DNA from: an uncultured Acidimicrobiales bacterium | GTDB taxonomy: Bacteria > Actinomycetota > Acidimicrobiia > Acidimicrobiales > Bin134 | Assembly (NCBI GenBank): GCA_951813555.1 | Contig: OX638344.1 | Span: forward strand, 1,178,001-1,242,000 | Length of the DNA stretch: 64,000 bases | Direction: 5' to 3' | The notes under the pieces: model-generated | Databases searched by the model: none | What the model was told of the DNA's origin: nothing | The model's input: the letters and a program-made list of their open reading frames with translations, nothing else | Translations under genes and position numbers: made by a program | Part shown: piece by piece, positions 41,072-51,037 of the stretch | How positions within the stretch are numbered: position 1 is the stretch's first letter | Layout: each line of letters opens with the position of its first letter

Positions 41072-42250
41072 ATGAGCGAGACGGTGATTTTGGCTGGGGC
41101 CCGCACGCCCATCGGGAAGATGTCGGGCGGACTGGCGTCGTTTCGGGGAACCGAGTTGGGCGCACTGGCCATTCAGGCTGCGCTGAACCGGGCAGGGGTG
41201 GCCCCGGAGCAGGTCGACTACGTGTTCATGGGCCAAGTGTTGCTGGCCGGTGAAGGCCAGGCCACCGCCCGCCAGGCGGCGGTGGGGGCGGGCATCCCCA
41301 TGACGGTGCCGGCCACCACGGTTAACAAGGTGTGCTTGTCAGGCATCAACACCGTCTATCTGGCCCACCAGATGATTTCGGCGGGCGATGCCGAGATCGT
41401 GGTGGCCGGGGGGATGGAGTCGATGACCATGGCGCCCTACCTGCTCACCCGGGCCCGGGAGGGGTATCGCCTGGGCGACGGCGACCTAGTGGACTCCATG
41501 ATGTATGACGGTCTGTTCTGCGCTTTCGACCACTGCGCCATGGGTACGGGAACCGAGAAGTACGCCGCGTCGAGCGGGCTGCCCCGCGAGCCCCAGGATG
41601 CGTTCTCGGCCCAGTCTCACCACCGGGCCGGGGCCGCGGCGGCTGCGGGGCTTTTCGACGATGAGCTGGTGACAGTGGAGGTACCCCAGCGCCGGGGCGA
41701 CGCGGTGTTGGTATCGGCCGACGAGGGGGTGAGGTCGGACGCCACCACCGAGTCGCTGGGCCGGCTCCGTCCGGCGTTCGCCGAGTCGGGGAACATCACC
41801 GCGGGCAACGCTTCGCAGATCTCCGACGGAGCCAGTGCACTGGTGGTGGCCAGCCGGGAGCGGGCCGAACAGCTCGGCGTGACGCCGCTGGGGTCGTATC
41901 TGGGCTACGGGCAGGTGGCCGGACCTGATCCGTCACTGCTCACCCAGCCTTCGAGGGCCATCTTTCAGGCGCTCAAGTCGGTTGGCATGAGCCTGGGCGA
42001 CGTGGACCTGTTCGAGATCAACGAGGCATTCGCCGCGGTGGCGCTGGCATCGATGGCCGATCTGGAGGTTTCCGACGACGTGGTGAACGTGAACGGCGGG
42101 GCGATCGCCTTGGGCCATCCCATTGGAGCCAGTGGAAACCGCATTGTGCTCACGCTGTTGCACGAGCTGCGCCGCCGGGGAGGCGGTGTGGGCGCTGCCG
42201 CGCTATGCGGGGGCGGGGGCCAGGGTGATGCGCTGCTGGTTCAGGTTTGA
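41072..42250 (+). CDS. Acetyl-CoA C-acetyltransferase (thiolase)
   Basis: Thiolase of 392 residues catalysing condensation or cleavage of acetoacetyl/3-ketoacyl-CoA. The nucleophile Cys88 lies in VNKVCLSGINTVY, and the other catalytic residues in GGMESMTMAP, NVNGGAIALGHPIGASG (His) and ALCGGGGQGDA (Cys). Length and motifs fit biosynthetic/degradative type I thiolases. The ATG is preceded by AAAGGGG. The isolated location leaves the pathway open; butanoate or PHB-like reactions or beta-oxidation are possible. Confidence 0.93.
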   Translation: MSETVILAGARTPIGKMSGGLASFRGTELGALAIQAALNRAGVAPEQVDYVFMGQVLLAGEGQATARQAAVGAGIPMTVPATTVNKVCLSGINTVYLAHQMISAGDAEIVVAGGMESMTMAPYLLTRAREGYRLGDGDLVDSMMYDGLFCAFDHCAMGTGTEKYAASSGLPREPQDAFSAQSHHRAGAAAAAGLFDDELVTVEVPQRRGDAVLVSADEGVRSDATTESLGRLRPAFAESGNITAGNASQISDGASALVVASRERAEQLGVTPLGSYLGYGQVAGPDPSLLTQPSRAIFQALKSVGMSLGDVDLFEINEAFAAVALASMADLEVSDDVVNVNGGAIALGHPIGASGNRIVLTLLHELRRRGGGVGAAALCGGGGQGDALLVQV

Positions 42251-42271
42251 TTGTTACAGATCAACAATGAC

Positions 42272-42300
42272 TTGACTTTGATTCGTCATTTTCGTAATAT
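42272..42300 (+). promoter_or_regulatory. Near-consensus promoter between convergent thiolase and recR genes
   Basis: TTGACT (42272-42277), a 17-base spacer and TAATAT (42295-42300): the closest match to a housekeeping sigma consensus seen in the window. It points away from the thiolase gene and into a 96-base interval that holds no coding region, so it should drive a noncoding transcript. Confidence 0.65.
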
Positions 42301-42306
42301 AACTGC

Positions 42307-42383
42307 AACAAACAAGCACCGCCTCATGTGCGTCGGTTCCATTGCCCCCCGCCCGACTCGCTGAGGCGGTGTCTTGCTTAATG
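42307..42383 (+). ncRNA. Candidate structured small RNA with a C-rich hairpin loop
   Basis: Predicted start near 42307, six to seven bases beyond TAATAT. The transcript folds into nested stems: CACCGCCTCA (42317-42326) with TGAGGCGGTG (42362-42371), and inside it GTCGG (42332-42336) with CCGAC (42353-42357), leaving an unpaired loop with a run of six C. It ends with TCTTGCTT, a weak U-rich tail. A C6-containing hairpin loop recalls the actinobacterial 6C RNA, but only one such hairpin is present and identity is unproven. On the opposite strand the hairpin could act as the recR terminator. Confidence 0.45.
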
Positions 42384-42396
42384 AGAGTGAGATGAC

Positions 42397-43008
42397 TCAG
42401 CTGGCGGAGATCCGCTGGCGTCCCTCCAATGCCCGGCTGAGGGTGAGCTCGTCGGCATATTCCAAGTCGCCACCCACCGGCAGGCCGCTGGCGATTCGGG
42501 TAACGGCCACACCCAGCGGCTCGATAAGCCGGGCCAGGTACATTGCGGTGGCCTCCCCCTCGATGTTGGGATTGGTGCAGCAGATGACCTCGGTGACGTT
42601 CTCGTCGTCGATGCGGGCCAACAGCTCTTTGATCCGGAGTTGATCGGGTCCGATGCCTTCGATGGGATTGATGACGCCGCCGAGCACGTGGTAGCGGCCT
42701 CGGAACTCCCGGGTTTTCTCCAGGGCCGCGATGTCGCGGGGCTCTTCCACCACGCACAAGATGGCCGGGTCGCGCCTATGATCGGAGCACAGCTCGCATT
42801 CGGAGTGCTCGCTGATGTTGAAGCACCGCTGGCAGAACTGGATTCTGGCCTTGGCCTCCTTTATGGCATCAGCCAGTCGCAGGGCGTCCAGCGCGGGCAG
42901 CTTCAGGAGATGGAAGGCGATGCGCTGGGCCGACTTGGGGCCAATGCCCGGTAGGCGTCCCAGCTCATCGATCAATACCTGGACCGGGGCGGAGTAGACG
43001 CTGCTCAC
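42397..43008 (-). CDS. recR: Recombination mediator protein RecR
   Basis: RecR (203 residues) helps load RecA on gapped DNA through RecF/RecO. The helix-hairpin-helix ([17 protein letters not shown]), the four-cysteine zinc finger ([16 protein letters not shown]) and the Toprim domain ([15 protein letters not shown]) are all present. GTG start, 11 bases after the dnaX stop. The usual ybaB gene between dnaX and recR is absent. Confidence 0.96.
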   Translation of the reverse strand: MSSVYSAPVQVLIDELGRLPGIGPKSAQRIAFHLLKLPALDALRLADAIKEAKARIQFCQRCFNISEHSECELCSDHRRDPAILCVVEEPRDIAALEKTREFRGRYHVLGGVINPIEGIGPDQLRIKELLARIDDENVTEVICCTNPNIEGEATAMYLARLIEPLGVAVTRIASGLPVGGDLEYADELTLSRALEGRQRISAS

Positions 43009-43019
43009 GCTGGGGCCGG

Positions 43020-44933
43020 CTAGCTCTGTCGGCCGGAGGCAGTGGGCGGATCGAAGGTGACCAGCTCGGAATCAGGGAAGGCGGCGATGAGGTTGGAGAT
43101 GGCCTCCTGGGTGGCGGTCTCCTCGTCCATGAGTTCCTCGGGGTCGATGGCCTCATGCTCATCATCGTCGGCCGGAGTGGAGAGGGCAGGTGTCGGCTGA
43201 AGATCAGGCGGCGGGGCGGTGCTGTCGTCGTCGATGGCCAGCCGCAGGGGCACAGACCGGCCGAAATGCTGCCGAAGGGCAGTGTCTACTTCGTCGCGGA
43301 CTTCCTCGCACCGGTTCAGCTGGATCTGGTTGGGGAGGGCGAAAACCACGCAGCTGGCATCGTTGGCCAAGAATCGACCGGCTTGAAATCGGACCCGGAC
43401 CTTGTTCGGAAGATTGGCCAATATGGTGTCTCCCCAGGCCAAAACCATCTCCTCGCGGCTGGGCAGCGAAGCGTCGTTCTCAACTGAGGCTGCGCCGGGT
43501 GCGGCAGTAGAAACCGTCTCCGGGGTCGGGGGGATGTCAGATGAAGCCGCGGTGGGCGCCTTTTGCGCCCGCATGGCCCCCAGTGTGGGCCGCGGGGTCC
43601 GGTCTTGAGCCGGGGGAGCATCGGCTTCGGCGCCAGGGGCGGGATCGCCGTCGGTGGGCTCGGGCGCAACCGGGACGCGGCCTTCAGCTTCAGCCGTTCT
43701 GGCTTGGATTTGGGCGACAGCGGCTCGGGCCCGCTCATGCCCGCCGGTCGGAGTGTGGGTCTGTCGGGGAGCAGATGAGGTCGCATCGGCTCCCAGTGGG
43801 CCGGCGTCACCGGGGGAATCGGTCGGCGCACGGATGCCGCCGCGCTCCAGGCGTTCGATGCGCTCCAGCAGCGCGCTGACGTCGGTATCCAGATCGCGGC
43901 GGGTGAGCCGGGCCAGGGCCACCTCCAGGTCGACCCGAGGGTCGGGGGCTTGGCGCATGTCCACCAGAGCGGTTCCCAGTACCTCGAGGGCTCGGGTGAG
44001 CCCGGCCGGTGGGATCTGATCGGCGGTGGCCCGGGCGTCGGCCTGCTGGGCATCGGTGAGATAGCCCAGATCGGCGCCCATCGCACACAAAAAGGCGTTG
44101 CGCAGGCGGTCGAGCAGGGCTTCGCCGACGATCCTCGGCTCCCGTCCCGATCGCAGTGTCTCGTGGACGGCCACGAGGGCAGGGCCGTAGTCGTGGCTTC
44201 CCAATGCCTCGACGATGGCGTTGACCTCTTCCACCCGGTCGGCCACCCCGCCGGCCGCGGCGATCTGGTCGAGAGCCGACAGTGTGTCTCGAGCCGATCC
44301 GGCCCCCCGTTGGACCGCGTGGTCGATGGCGTCGTCATCCACCTCCAAGTCGGCCTGCTCGACCACCCAGCGGGCGTGGTCGGCCAGCACGTCGCCGTCG
44401 ATGAGGTTGAACTCCAGGTGCTGGGTGCGGCTGCGGATGGTGGGCACCACTTTGTGGGGCTCGGTGGTGCACAGCACGAACACCACGTGATCGGGGGGTT
44501 CCTCCAGCGTCTTCAACAGGGCGTTCTCGGCACCGGGAGTGAGCATGTGGACCTCGTCCAGCACGTACACCTTGGCCTTGCCAGGCGAGCCCATCGCCAC
44601 CCGGGAGATGAGGTCGCGGACGTCGTCCACCTTGTTGTTGGAGGCGGCATCCAGCTCGATCAAGTCGTACGAGGTGTTGTTGGCGACGTCGAGGCACGAC
44701 TGGCACTTGCCGCAGGGCTCGCCGTCGCGGCCCAGATCGGTGCAGTTGAGGGCCTTGGCCAGAATGCGGGCGGTGCTGGTCTTGCCGGTGCCCCGGGGGC
44801 CGCTGAACAGGTAGGCATGGCCGACCCGCCCCTGCTGGACCGCGTTCTGAAGGGCTCGAACGACGGATTCCTGCCCGCGCAATTCGGCGAAGCAACCCGG
44901 TCGGTAGCGTCGATACAGTGCCTGATGGGCCAT
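43020..44933 (-). CDS. dnaX: DNA polymerase III subunit tau/gamma
   Basis: Clamp-loader subunit of 637 residues. The AAA+ module has the Walker A motif GPRGTGKTS, a zinc-binding [17 protein letters not shown], the DEVHML Walker B and the SRTQHLEF sensor region. A Pro/Ala-rich linker follows, then a tau-specific C-terminal domain. The frame is open to 44984, but ATG 44933 ([13 protein letters not shown]) is the family start and lies eight bases after TAAAGT (44942-44947). No slippery heptamer for a gamma product was noticed. The SRP RNA gene lies upstream on the same strand. Confidence 0.95.
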   Translation of the reverse strand: MAHQALYRRYRPGCFAELRGQESVVRALQNAVQQGRVGHAYLFSGPRGTGKTSTARILAKALNCTDLGRDGEPCGKCQSCLDVANNTSYDLIELDAASNNKVDDVRDLISRVAMGSPGKAKVYVLDEVHMLTPGAENALLKTLEEPPDHVVFVLCTTEPHKVVPTIRSRTQHLEFNLIDGDVLADHARWVVEQADLEVDDDAIDHAVQRGAGSARDTLSALDQIAAAGGVADRVEEVNAIVEALGSHDYGPALVAVHETLRSGREPRIVGEALLDRLRNAFLCAMGADLGYLTDAQQADARATADQIPPAGLTRALEVLGTALVDMRQAPDPRVDLEVALARLTRRDLDTDVSALLERIERLERGGIRAPTDSPGDAGPLGADATSSAPRQTHTPTGGHERARAAVAQIQARTAEAEGRVPVAPEPTDGDPAPGAEADAPPAQDRTPRPTLGAMRAQKAPTAASSDIPPTPETVSTAAPGAASVENDASLPSREEMVLAWGDTILANLPNKVRVRFQAGRFLANDASCVVFALPNQIQLNRCEEVRDEVDTALRQHFGRSVPLRLAIDDDSTAPPPDLQPTPALSTPADDDEHEAIDPEELMDEETATQEAISNLIAAFPDSELVTFDPPTASGRQS

Positions 44934-45005
44934 TGCGCCGACTTTACTCAGCCTGAGTGACAACAAGGCCCAGGCTGGCGGCAAGTTTCAGGCCGGTGTG
45001 GCGGC

Positions 45006-45135
45006 CCGGTCTCGAAAGTGATGGCCAGGCGATCTGCGGCACACCCCAGGATCCGCTGAGAGCTGCTGCCTCCCGGCCCTGACTCGGTTCACGGGCTGGC
45101 GTTGCACAGGACCCGGCCATCACATTCCAAACCGG
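45006..45135 (-). ncRNA. ffs: Signal recognition particle RNA (4.5S/scRNA)
   Basis: Read on the minus strand this region contains the SRP domain IV core, GTCAGGGCCGGGAGGCAGCAGC-like (split here as GTCAGG / CCGGGAGG / AGCAGC), with a GGGA tetraloop that binds Ffh. The ends pair over a long rod: GTGATGGCC with GGCCATCAC (45115-45123 and 45018-45026), extended by twelve more mostly paired bases including CCGG/CCGG at the limits given. TATCCT (45157-45162) is a possible -10. Ends are approximate. Placement beside dnaX-recR is common. Confidence 0.88.
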
Positions 45136-45213
45136 GCAAACCGCCCAGATGCCCACAGGATAGCGGCAATCGGTTCAGGTCTGCCCGTCGGGCTGCGGTA
45201 GTTTTTGGCTCCC

Positions 45214-45298
45214 GGAGGGGTGCGAGAGCGGCCGAATCGGCACGCTTGGAAAGCGTGTGTGGCGCAAGTCACCGTGGGTTCGAATCCCACCCCCTCCG
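45214..45298 (+). tRNA. tRNA-Ser (GGA)
   Basis: An 85-base class II tRNA: acceptor GGAGGGG/CCCCTCC, discriminator G followed by an encoded CCA (45299-45301), anticodon loop TTGGAAA (anticodon GGA), long variable arm TGTGGCGCAAGTCACC, and T arm GTGGGTTCGAATCCCAC. Confidence 0.97.
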
Positions 45299-45328
45299 CC
45301 AATTTGTATTTGCCTTGACCTCGGACGA

Positions 45329-47218
45329 TCAGGTGGCTTCGCCGGCGAATTGGGCGGCGTGGAGGTCGGCGTAGGGGCCGCCGCGGGCGAGGAGGTCGTC
45401 GTGGGAGCCCTGTTCGGCGATGCGGCCGCCGTCCATCACGACGATGGTGTCGGCCCCCCGGATGGTGGATAGGCGGTGGGCGATGACGAAACTGGTGCGG
45501 TCGGCCCGCAGGGCGTTCATGGCCTCTTGGATCAGCACCTCGGTGCGGGTGTCCACCGATGAGGTGGCCTCGTCCAGGATCAAAATGGCCGGGTCGGCGA
45601 GGAACGCCCGGGCGATGGTGAGGAGCTGCTTTTGGCCCGCGGAGATGTTGTCGCCCTCGTCGTTGATGACGGTGTCGAAACCGTCGGGCAGCGAGTGGAC
45701 AAAGCGGTCGACATAAGTGACCCGGGCGGCTTCGAGGATCTGGGCGTCGGTGGCGTCGGGATTGCCGTAGCGGAGGTTTTCCCAGAGGGTGTCGCCGAAC
45801 AGCCAGGTGTCTTGGAGCACCATTCCGAACTTCGAGCGCAGTTCCTGGCGAGGCAATGAGGTGATGTCCCGCCCGTCGAGGATGATCCTCCCTCCGTCCA
45901 GCTCATAAAACCGCAGCAAAAGGTTGACCAGCGTGGTCTTGCCCGCCCCGGTCGGTCCGACGATGGCCACCGTCTGGCCCGGTTCGGCGGTGAGGTCGAG
46001 CCCGGTGATCAGGGGCTTGCCGGGGTCGTAGGCAAAGTGAACGTCGTCGAACACCACCCGTCCGGCAGTGGGCGGCTGTTGGGGTACCGGGTCGGGGTCG
46101 GGGCTCAACTCGTCGACTTCGAGCAGCTCCACCACCCGCTCGAGCGACGCGATCCCTGACTGAAAGGTGGCGGCCATCGAGGCCAGCGACTGGATGGGCA
46201 TGGCGAACTGCCGGGTGTACTGGATCATCGCCTGCATGTCGCCGATTGTGATCGCCCCGCTGGAGATGCGCAGCCCGCCGACCACTGCGACGGCCACGAA
46301 CTGGAGATTTCCCATCAGCATCATGACCGGTTGCATGGTCGACGACAGGAATTGGGCTGAACGGCTGGCATCGTAGAGCTGGTCGTTTTGGGCTTCGAAT
46401 CGCCGGCGCTCCTGGTCTTGGCGGCCGAAGGCGGTAACGATGGCGTGTCCGCTCACCACGTCCTCGGCCTGGGCGTTGAGTGTGCCGGTGGTCCGCCACT
46501 GCCGGAGGAACCGGGGTCGGGCCCGGTGGGCGAAGAGGCGGGTGGCCATCACCGACAGCGGCACGGTGGCAAAGGCCACTAGAGCCAGTAGCGGCGACAC
46601 CGTCAGCATCATCACCGTCACCCCCACCAGGGTCAGCAGCGAAGTGAGGATTTGGTTGATGGTCTGCTGGAGGCTCTGGGTGAGGTTGTCGATGTCGTTG
46701 GTCACCCGGCTGAGCAGGTCTCCGCGGGCGTGCTGGTCGACATAGGACAGGGGGAGGCGGTGGAGCTTGGCCTCGATCGTCTCCCGCAGCCGGAACATCG
46801 ACCGCTGGAGCGCACCGGTGAGCAGGTACGTCTGGGAATAGCCGAACACCCACGCGGCCCCGAACACCCCGGCAATGGTCAAGAGCCGATCTCGGAGCTG
46901 ATCGGTGTCGATGCTGCCCTGGCGGACTCCGCTCACGATGATGTCGGTGGCCCCGCCCAGGAGCCAGGGGCCGATAACCGTGAGGCTCACGCTCATAACC
47001 GCGAGAGCGATCACCAGGATCAGCACCGGCGTCTCTCGTCCGGTGATTTTGGCCAACTGCCGGACGGTGCCCCGGAAGTTGCGGGTGGCTTCCGCGGGCA
47101 TCGGCGCGCCCATGCGGCCGGAGTACCGCATGGCCTCGCGCCCGAACTTCTGGAGGGCTTCTTGGTCGGCTTGCTCGTCTTCGCCGGGCACGATGTCGCC
47201 CGGTTCATCCTGGCTCAT
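45329..47218 (-). CDS. ABC exporter half-transporter, active-site subunit
   Basis: Fused permease-ATPase of 629 residues: six predicted transmembrane helices (about 80-350), then a nucleotide-binding domain with Walker A GPTGAGKTT, signature ISAGQKQ (altered from LSGGQ), Walker B LILDEATSSVD with the catalytic Glu, and H-loop IAHRLSTIRGAD. It overlaps the upstream half-transporter gene by 4 bases. With the partner's degenerate site, it fits heterodimeric multidrug/lipid exporters of the TM287/288 or LmrCD type. Substrate unknown. The N-terminal 60 residues are acidic and cytoplasmic. Confidence 0.92.
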   Translation of the reverse strand: MSQDEPGDIVPGEDEQADQEALQKFGREAMRYSGRMGAPMPAEATRNFRGTVRQLAKITGRETPVLILVIALAVMSVSLTVIGPWLLGGATDIIVSGVRQGSIDTDQLRDRLLTIAGVFGAAWVFGYSQTYLLTGALQRSMFRLRETIEAKLHRLPLSYVDQHARGDLLSRVTNDIDNLTQSLQQTINQILTSLLTLVGVTVMMLTVSPLLALVAFATVPLSVMATRLFAHRARPRFLRQWRTTGTLNAQAEDVVSGHAIVTAFGRQDQERRRFEAQNDQLYDASRSAQFLSSTMQPVMMLMGNLQFVAVAVVGGLRISSGAITIGDMQAMIQYTRQFAMPIQSLASMAATFQSGIASLERVVELLEVDELSPDPDPVPQQPPTAGRVVFDDVHFAYDPGKPLITGLDLTAEPGQTVAIVGPTGAGKTTLVNLLLRFYELDGGRIILDGRDITSLPRQELRSKFGMVLQDTWLFGDTLWENLRYGNPDATDAQILEAARVTYVDRFVHSLPDGFDTVINDEGDNISAGQKQLLTIARAFLADPAILILDEATSSVDTRTEVLIQEAMNALRADRTSFVIAHRLSTIRGADTIVVMDGGRIAEQGSHDDLLARGGPYADLHAAQFAGEAT

Positions 47219-48948
47219 GCGGCTTCACCTCCTCTCTGGGAGGAGACGATCTGGGCGTAGGTGGGGCAGGTGCTGAGCAGTTCGTCGTGGCGCCCCTTGC
47301 CCACCACCACTCCGCCTTCCAAAACGATGATCTGGTCGGCGGTCTCGATGGTGGAGATCCGCTGGGCGACCACGAGTACGGCGGCGTTGCGGGTGTGGGG
47401 TTCGAGGGCGCGGCGAAGCCGATCCTCGGTGGCGAGGTCGAGGGCCGAGAACGAGTCGTCGAACAGGTAGACGGCCGGTTGGGCCACCAGGGCTCGGGCT
47501 ATGGAAAGCCGTTGCCGCTGGCCGCCGGACACGTTGGTACCCCCCTGGTTGATGGGGCTGGCCAGCCCGTCGGGCATGGACTGGACGAATCCTGCCGCTT
47601 GGGCGATTTCCAGGGCCTCCCACAGCTGGCCGTCGGTGGCTTCGGGGCGTCCGTACCGGAGGTTGGAGGCCACCGTGCCGCTGAACAGGTAGGCCCGCTG
47701 GGGCACGTAGCCGATGGTGCTCCACAGCAGCGCCCGGTCGAGCCGGCGTACATCCACGCCGCCCACTGAGACCTCGCCGGTGCTGGCGTCGGCCAGTCGG
47801 GCGGCCAGCGTCACCAGCGTGGTCTTTCCGGCGCCGGTCGATCCGATGATGGCAGTTGTCTCTCCCGGAAGGGCGGTGAAGGAGACGTTGTCCAGCACGG
47901 CATGCTCGGCGCCGGGATATCGGAAGCCGACTCCGCCGAACTCCACGGTTCCGGGCCGGATGAACTCCCTTACCGGATCGGTTGGCGGGGTCACCGACGA
48001 TTCGGTGTCGAGCACTTCGACGATGCGCTCGGCGGCCACCGCGGCCCGGGGAATCATCGACACCATGAAGGCGGCCATGGTGACGGCCAGGAGAATCTGG
48101 AGCAGATAGGTGATGTAGGCGACCAGCGACCCGATTTGGGTCGATCCGTCCTCGATCCGGTCGGCGCCGATCCACAGCAGGGCCACGCTCGACAGGTTCA
48201 CGAGCAGGGTGACCGCCGGGAACGTGGCCGCCATGAGCCGGGCCGCTCGCATCGATGTAGCGGTGAGCCGGTCGTTGGCCTCGGCGAACCGGGCGCTCTC
48301 CTCCGGCTCGCGGGTGAAGGCCCGCACCACCCGAACTCCGGCGATCTGCTCCCGCAGCACGGCATTGACCCGGTCGATGCGCTCTTGCATCTTCTGGAAC
48401 GCCGGGTTCATGGCCGCGATGATCGAGCCCATCACGATGATCTCCAGGGGTATGACCACCCACAGCAGCACCGAAAGCCCGGCGTCGGTTCGAACGGCCA
48501 ACACGATGCCGGCGATCATGGTCAGCGGGGCGGTGATCATCATGGTCCCCACCATCGCCATCAAAGTCTGGATCTGGTGGGTGTCGTTGGTGATGCGGGT
48601 GATGAGCGAAGGGGTGCCGAATCGGCCGATCTCTCGAGTGGAGTAGCCGGTGACCCGGTGGAACACGTCGCGACGGATGTCGCGGCCGAACGCCATGGCT
48701 GCTCTCGACGCGAACCAGATCGCGCCGGCGAGCAACCCCACCTGCACGAACGAGACGATCAGCATGATGGCGCCCATTCGCCAAATCACCGCCTGATCAC
48801 CGAGAAGCACTCCCTCGTCGATCAAGGTGGCGTTCAGTCCCGGCAGCAACAGGCCGGCGGTGGTTTGGCCGGCCTGGAGGACCAGCACGAATATGATCGC
48901 CTGGCGGTGGGGGGCCAAATGGCTCTTGAGGAGTCGTCGCAGGCTCAT
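47215..48948 (-). CDS. ABC exporter half-transporter, degenerate-site subunit
   Basis: Fused permease-ATPase of 577 residues. Six transmembrane helices precede the ATPase with Walker A GSTGAGKTT, a canonical VSGGQRQRL signature, and a Walker B reading VYLFDDSFSALD in which Asp replaces the catalytic Glu. In heterodimeric exporters the subunit with a full LSGGQ and the Glu-to-Asp change pairs with one having the active Glu but altered signature, exactly as seen here. It is first in the operon, and a 14-bp palindrome lies 12 bases upstream of its ATG. Confidence 0.92.
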   Translation of the reverse strand: MSLRRLLKSHLAPHRQAIIFVLVLQAGQTTAGLLLPGLNATLIDEGVLLGDQAVIWRMGAIMLIVSFVQVGLLAGAIWFASRAAMAFGRDIRRDVFHRVTGYSTREIGRFGTPSLITRITNDTHQIQTLMAMVGTMMITAPLTMIAGIVLAVRTDAGLSVLLWVVIPLEIIVMGSIIAAMNPAFQKMQERIDRVNAVLREQIAGVRVVRAFTREPEESARFAEANDRLTATSMRAARLMAATFPAVTLLVNLSSVALLWIGADRIEDGSTQIGSLVAYITYLLQILLAVTMAAFMVSMIPRAAVAAERIVEVLDTESSVTPPTDPVREFIRPGTVEFGGVGFRYPGAEHAVLDNVSFTALPGETTAIIGSTGAGKTTLVTLAARLADASTGEVSVGGVDVRRLDRALLWSTIGYVPQRAYLFSGTVASNLRYGRPEATDGQLWEALEIAQAAGFVQSMPDGLASPINQGGTNVSGGQRQRLSIARALVAQPAVYLFDDSFSALDLATEDRLRRALEPHTRNAAVLVVAQRISTIETADQIIVLEGGVVVGKGRHDELLSTCPTYAQIVSSQRGGEAA

Positions 48949-48960
48949 GGTTTTGCTCTT

Positions 48961-48989
48961 GGCAGCATGCTGCCGCCGCGATCAGGTTA
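48961..48989 (-). promoter_or_regulatory. Promoter with palindromic operator of the ABC exporter operon
   Basis: The minus-strand -10-like TAACCT (48984-48989) is followed by the perfect palindrome GGCAGCATGCTGCC (48961-48974) at about +3 to +16 and then the ATG at 48948. Such a site can block polymerase or act as an mRNA hairpin. Confidence 0.45.
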
Positions 48990-49024
48990 TTGCCCTACTT
49001 CATCTAGAGATCAGGTGATTACCC
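48980..49024. repeat. Duplicated C-terminal tail of the SDR gene
   Basis: GATCAGGTTATTGCCC (48980-48995) and GATCAGGTGATTACCC (49009-49024) agree at 14 of 16 positions. On the minus strand the second is the SDR end V-I-T-stop and the first, beyond the stop, reads A-I-T-stop. Confidence 0.65.
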
Positions 49025-49781
49025 GGCCGCCGTTGACGCCGATCACCTGGCCGGTGACATAGCCGGCGTCGTCGCGGCACAAATAGGCACAGGCCGCCGC
49101 GATATCCTCGGGTTGGCCGACCCTCCGCACCGGGGTGCTGGGTATGTGCTCCTCAATCCCCCCGCCGAGTTGGCCTCCGTCGGCGGCCCGATGCAGCGAG
49201 GGCGTCTCGACGAAGCTGGGGGGAATGGCGTTGACGGTGATCCCCTTGCGGCCGAATTCTCGGGCCAGGGATTTTGTCAAGCCGATCACTGCGGCTTTGG
49301 ATGCCGAGTAGTGCGTATGGCCGAAGCTCCCCGTCTGGGCGCTCGATGATGAGATGTTGACGATGCGGCCCCAACCCTCTTCAATCATGTGGGGGACGAC
49401 AACCTGGCAGAACTCGAAGGTGCCCCGCAGGTTGACGGCCATCACCTGCTCGAAGGACTCCCGGGAGATATCGAGGAACCGCTCGAAGGGCGTGATGCCG
49501 GCATTGTTGATCAAGATCGTCGGACGGCCCAGCCTCTCGACTGTCTCGGTGACCCCCGCTTCGATCGACGCCCGATCAGCGACGTCGCAAGCCACCGCAA
49601 TGGCGGTTTGGCCCGCGGTGCCTATGGTCGCCGCAGTCTCTTCGGCAGACCCGCCGACGAGGTCGAGCACGGCAACCGCAGCGCCATCGGCAGACAAGCG
49701 ATGACAGATAGCCTCGCCGATGCCGGAGCCACCACCAGTCACGATTGCGACACGGGGTTGGGACCAGGCGGGGACGGTCAT
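49011..49781 (-). CDS. SDR family oxidoreductase
   Basis: Classical SDR of 256 residues. TGGGSGIG, VLDLVGGSAEE, NNAGITPF, SSSSAQ and YSASKAA, then the VTGQVIGVNGG C-terminus, place it among 3-oxoacyl-ACP reductase-like enzymes. The aspartate in VLDLVGG suggests NAD(H). It is downstream of the threonine-synthase-like gene by 27 bases, so may belong to that operon. A degenerate copy of its C-terminal tail lies after the stop codon. Substrate not assigned. Confidence 0.85.
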   Translation of the reverse strand: MTVPAWSQPRVAIVTGGGSGIGEAICHRLSADGAAVAVLDLVGGSAEETAATIGTAGQTAIAVACDVADRASIEAGVTETVERLGRPTILINNAGITPFERFLDISRESFEQVMAVNLRGTFEFCQVVVPHMIEEGWGRIVNISSSSAQTGSFGHTHYSASKAAVIGLTKSLAREFGRKGITVNAIPPSFVETPSLHRAADGGQLGGGIEEHIPSTPVRRVGQPEDIAAACAYLCRDDAGYVTGQVIGVNGGRVIT

Positions 49782-49808
49782 GGGGGGTTAGTAGCACATT
49801 AATTGGCG

Positions 49809-51026
<1,218 letters not shown>

Positions 51027-51037
51027 CGGCTTCCTCC

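Noticed and set aside
42307..42383. Naming the RNA candidate as 6C RNA
   Set aside because: Only one C-rich hairpin is visible whereas 6C RNA has two; similarity is limited to the C6 loop.
44944..45156. A 70-residue minus-strand ORF upstream of dnaX
   Set aside because: It lies across the SRP RNA, whose conserved core and paired ends explain the sequence.
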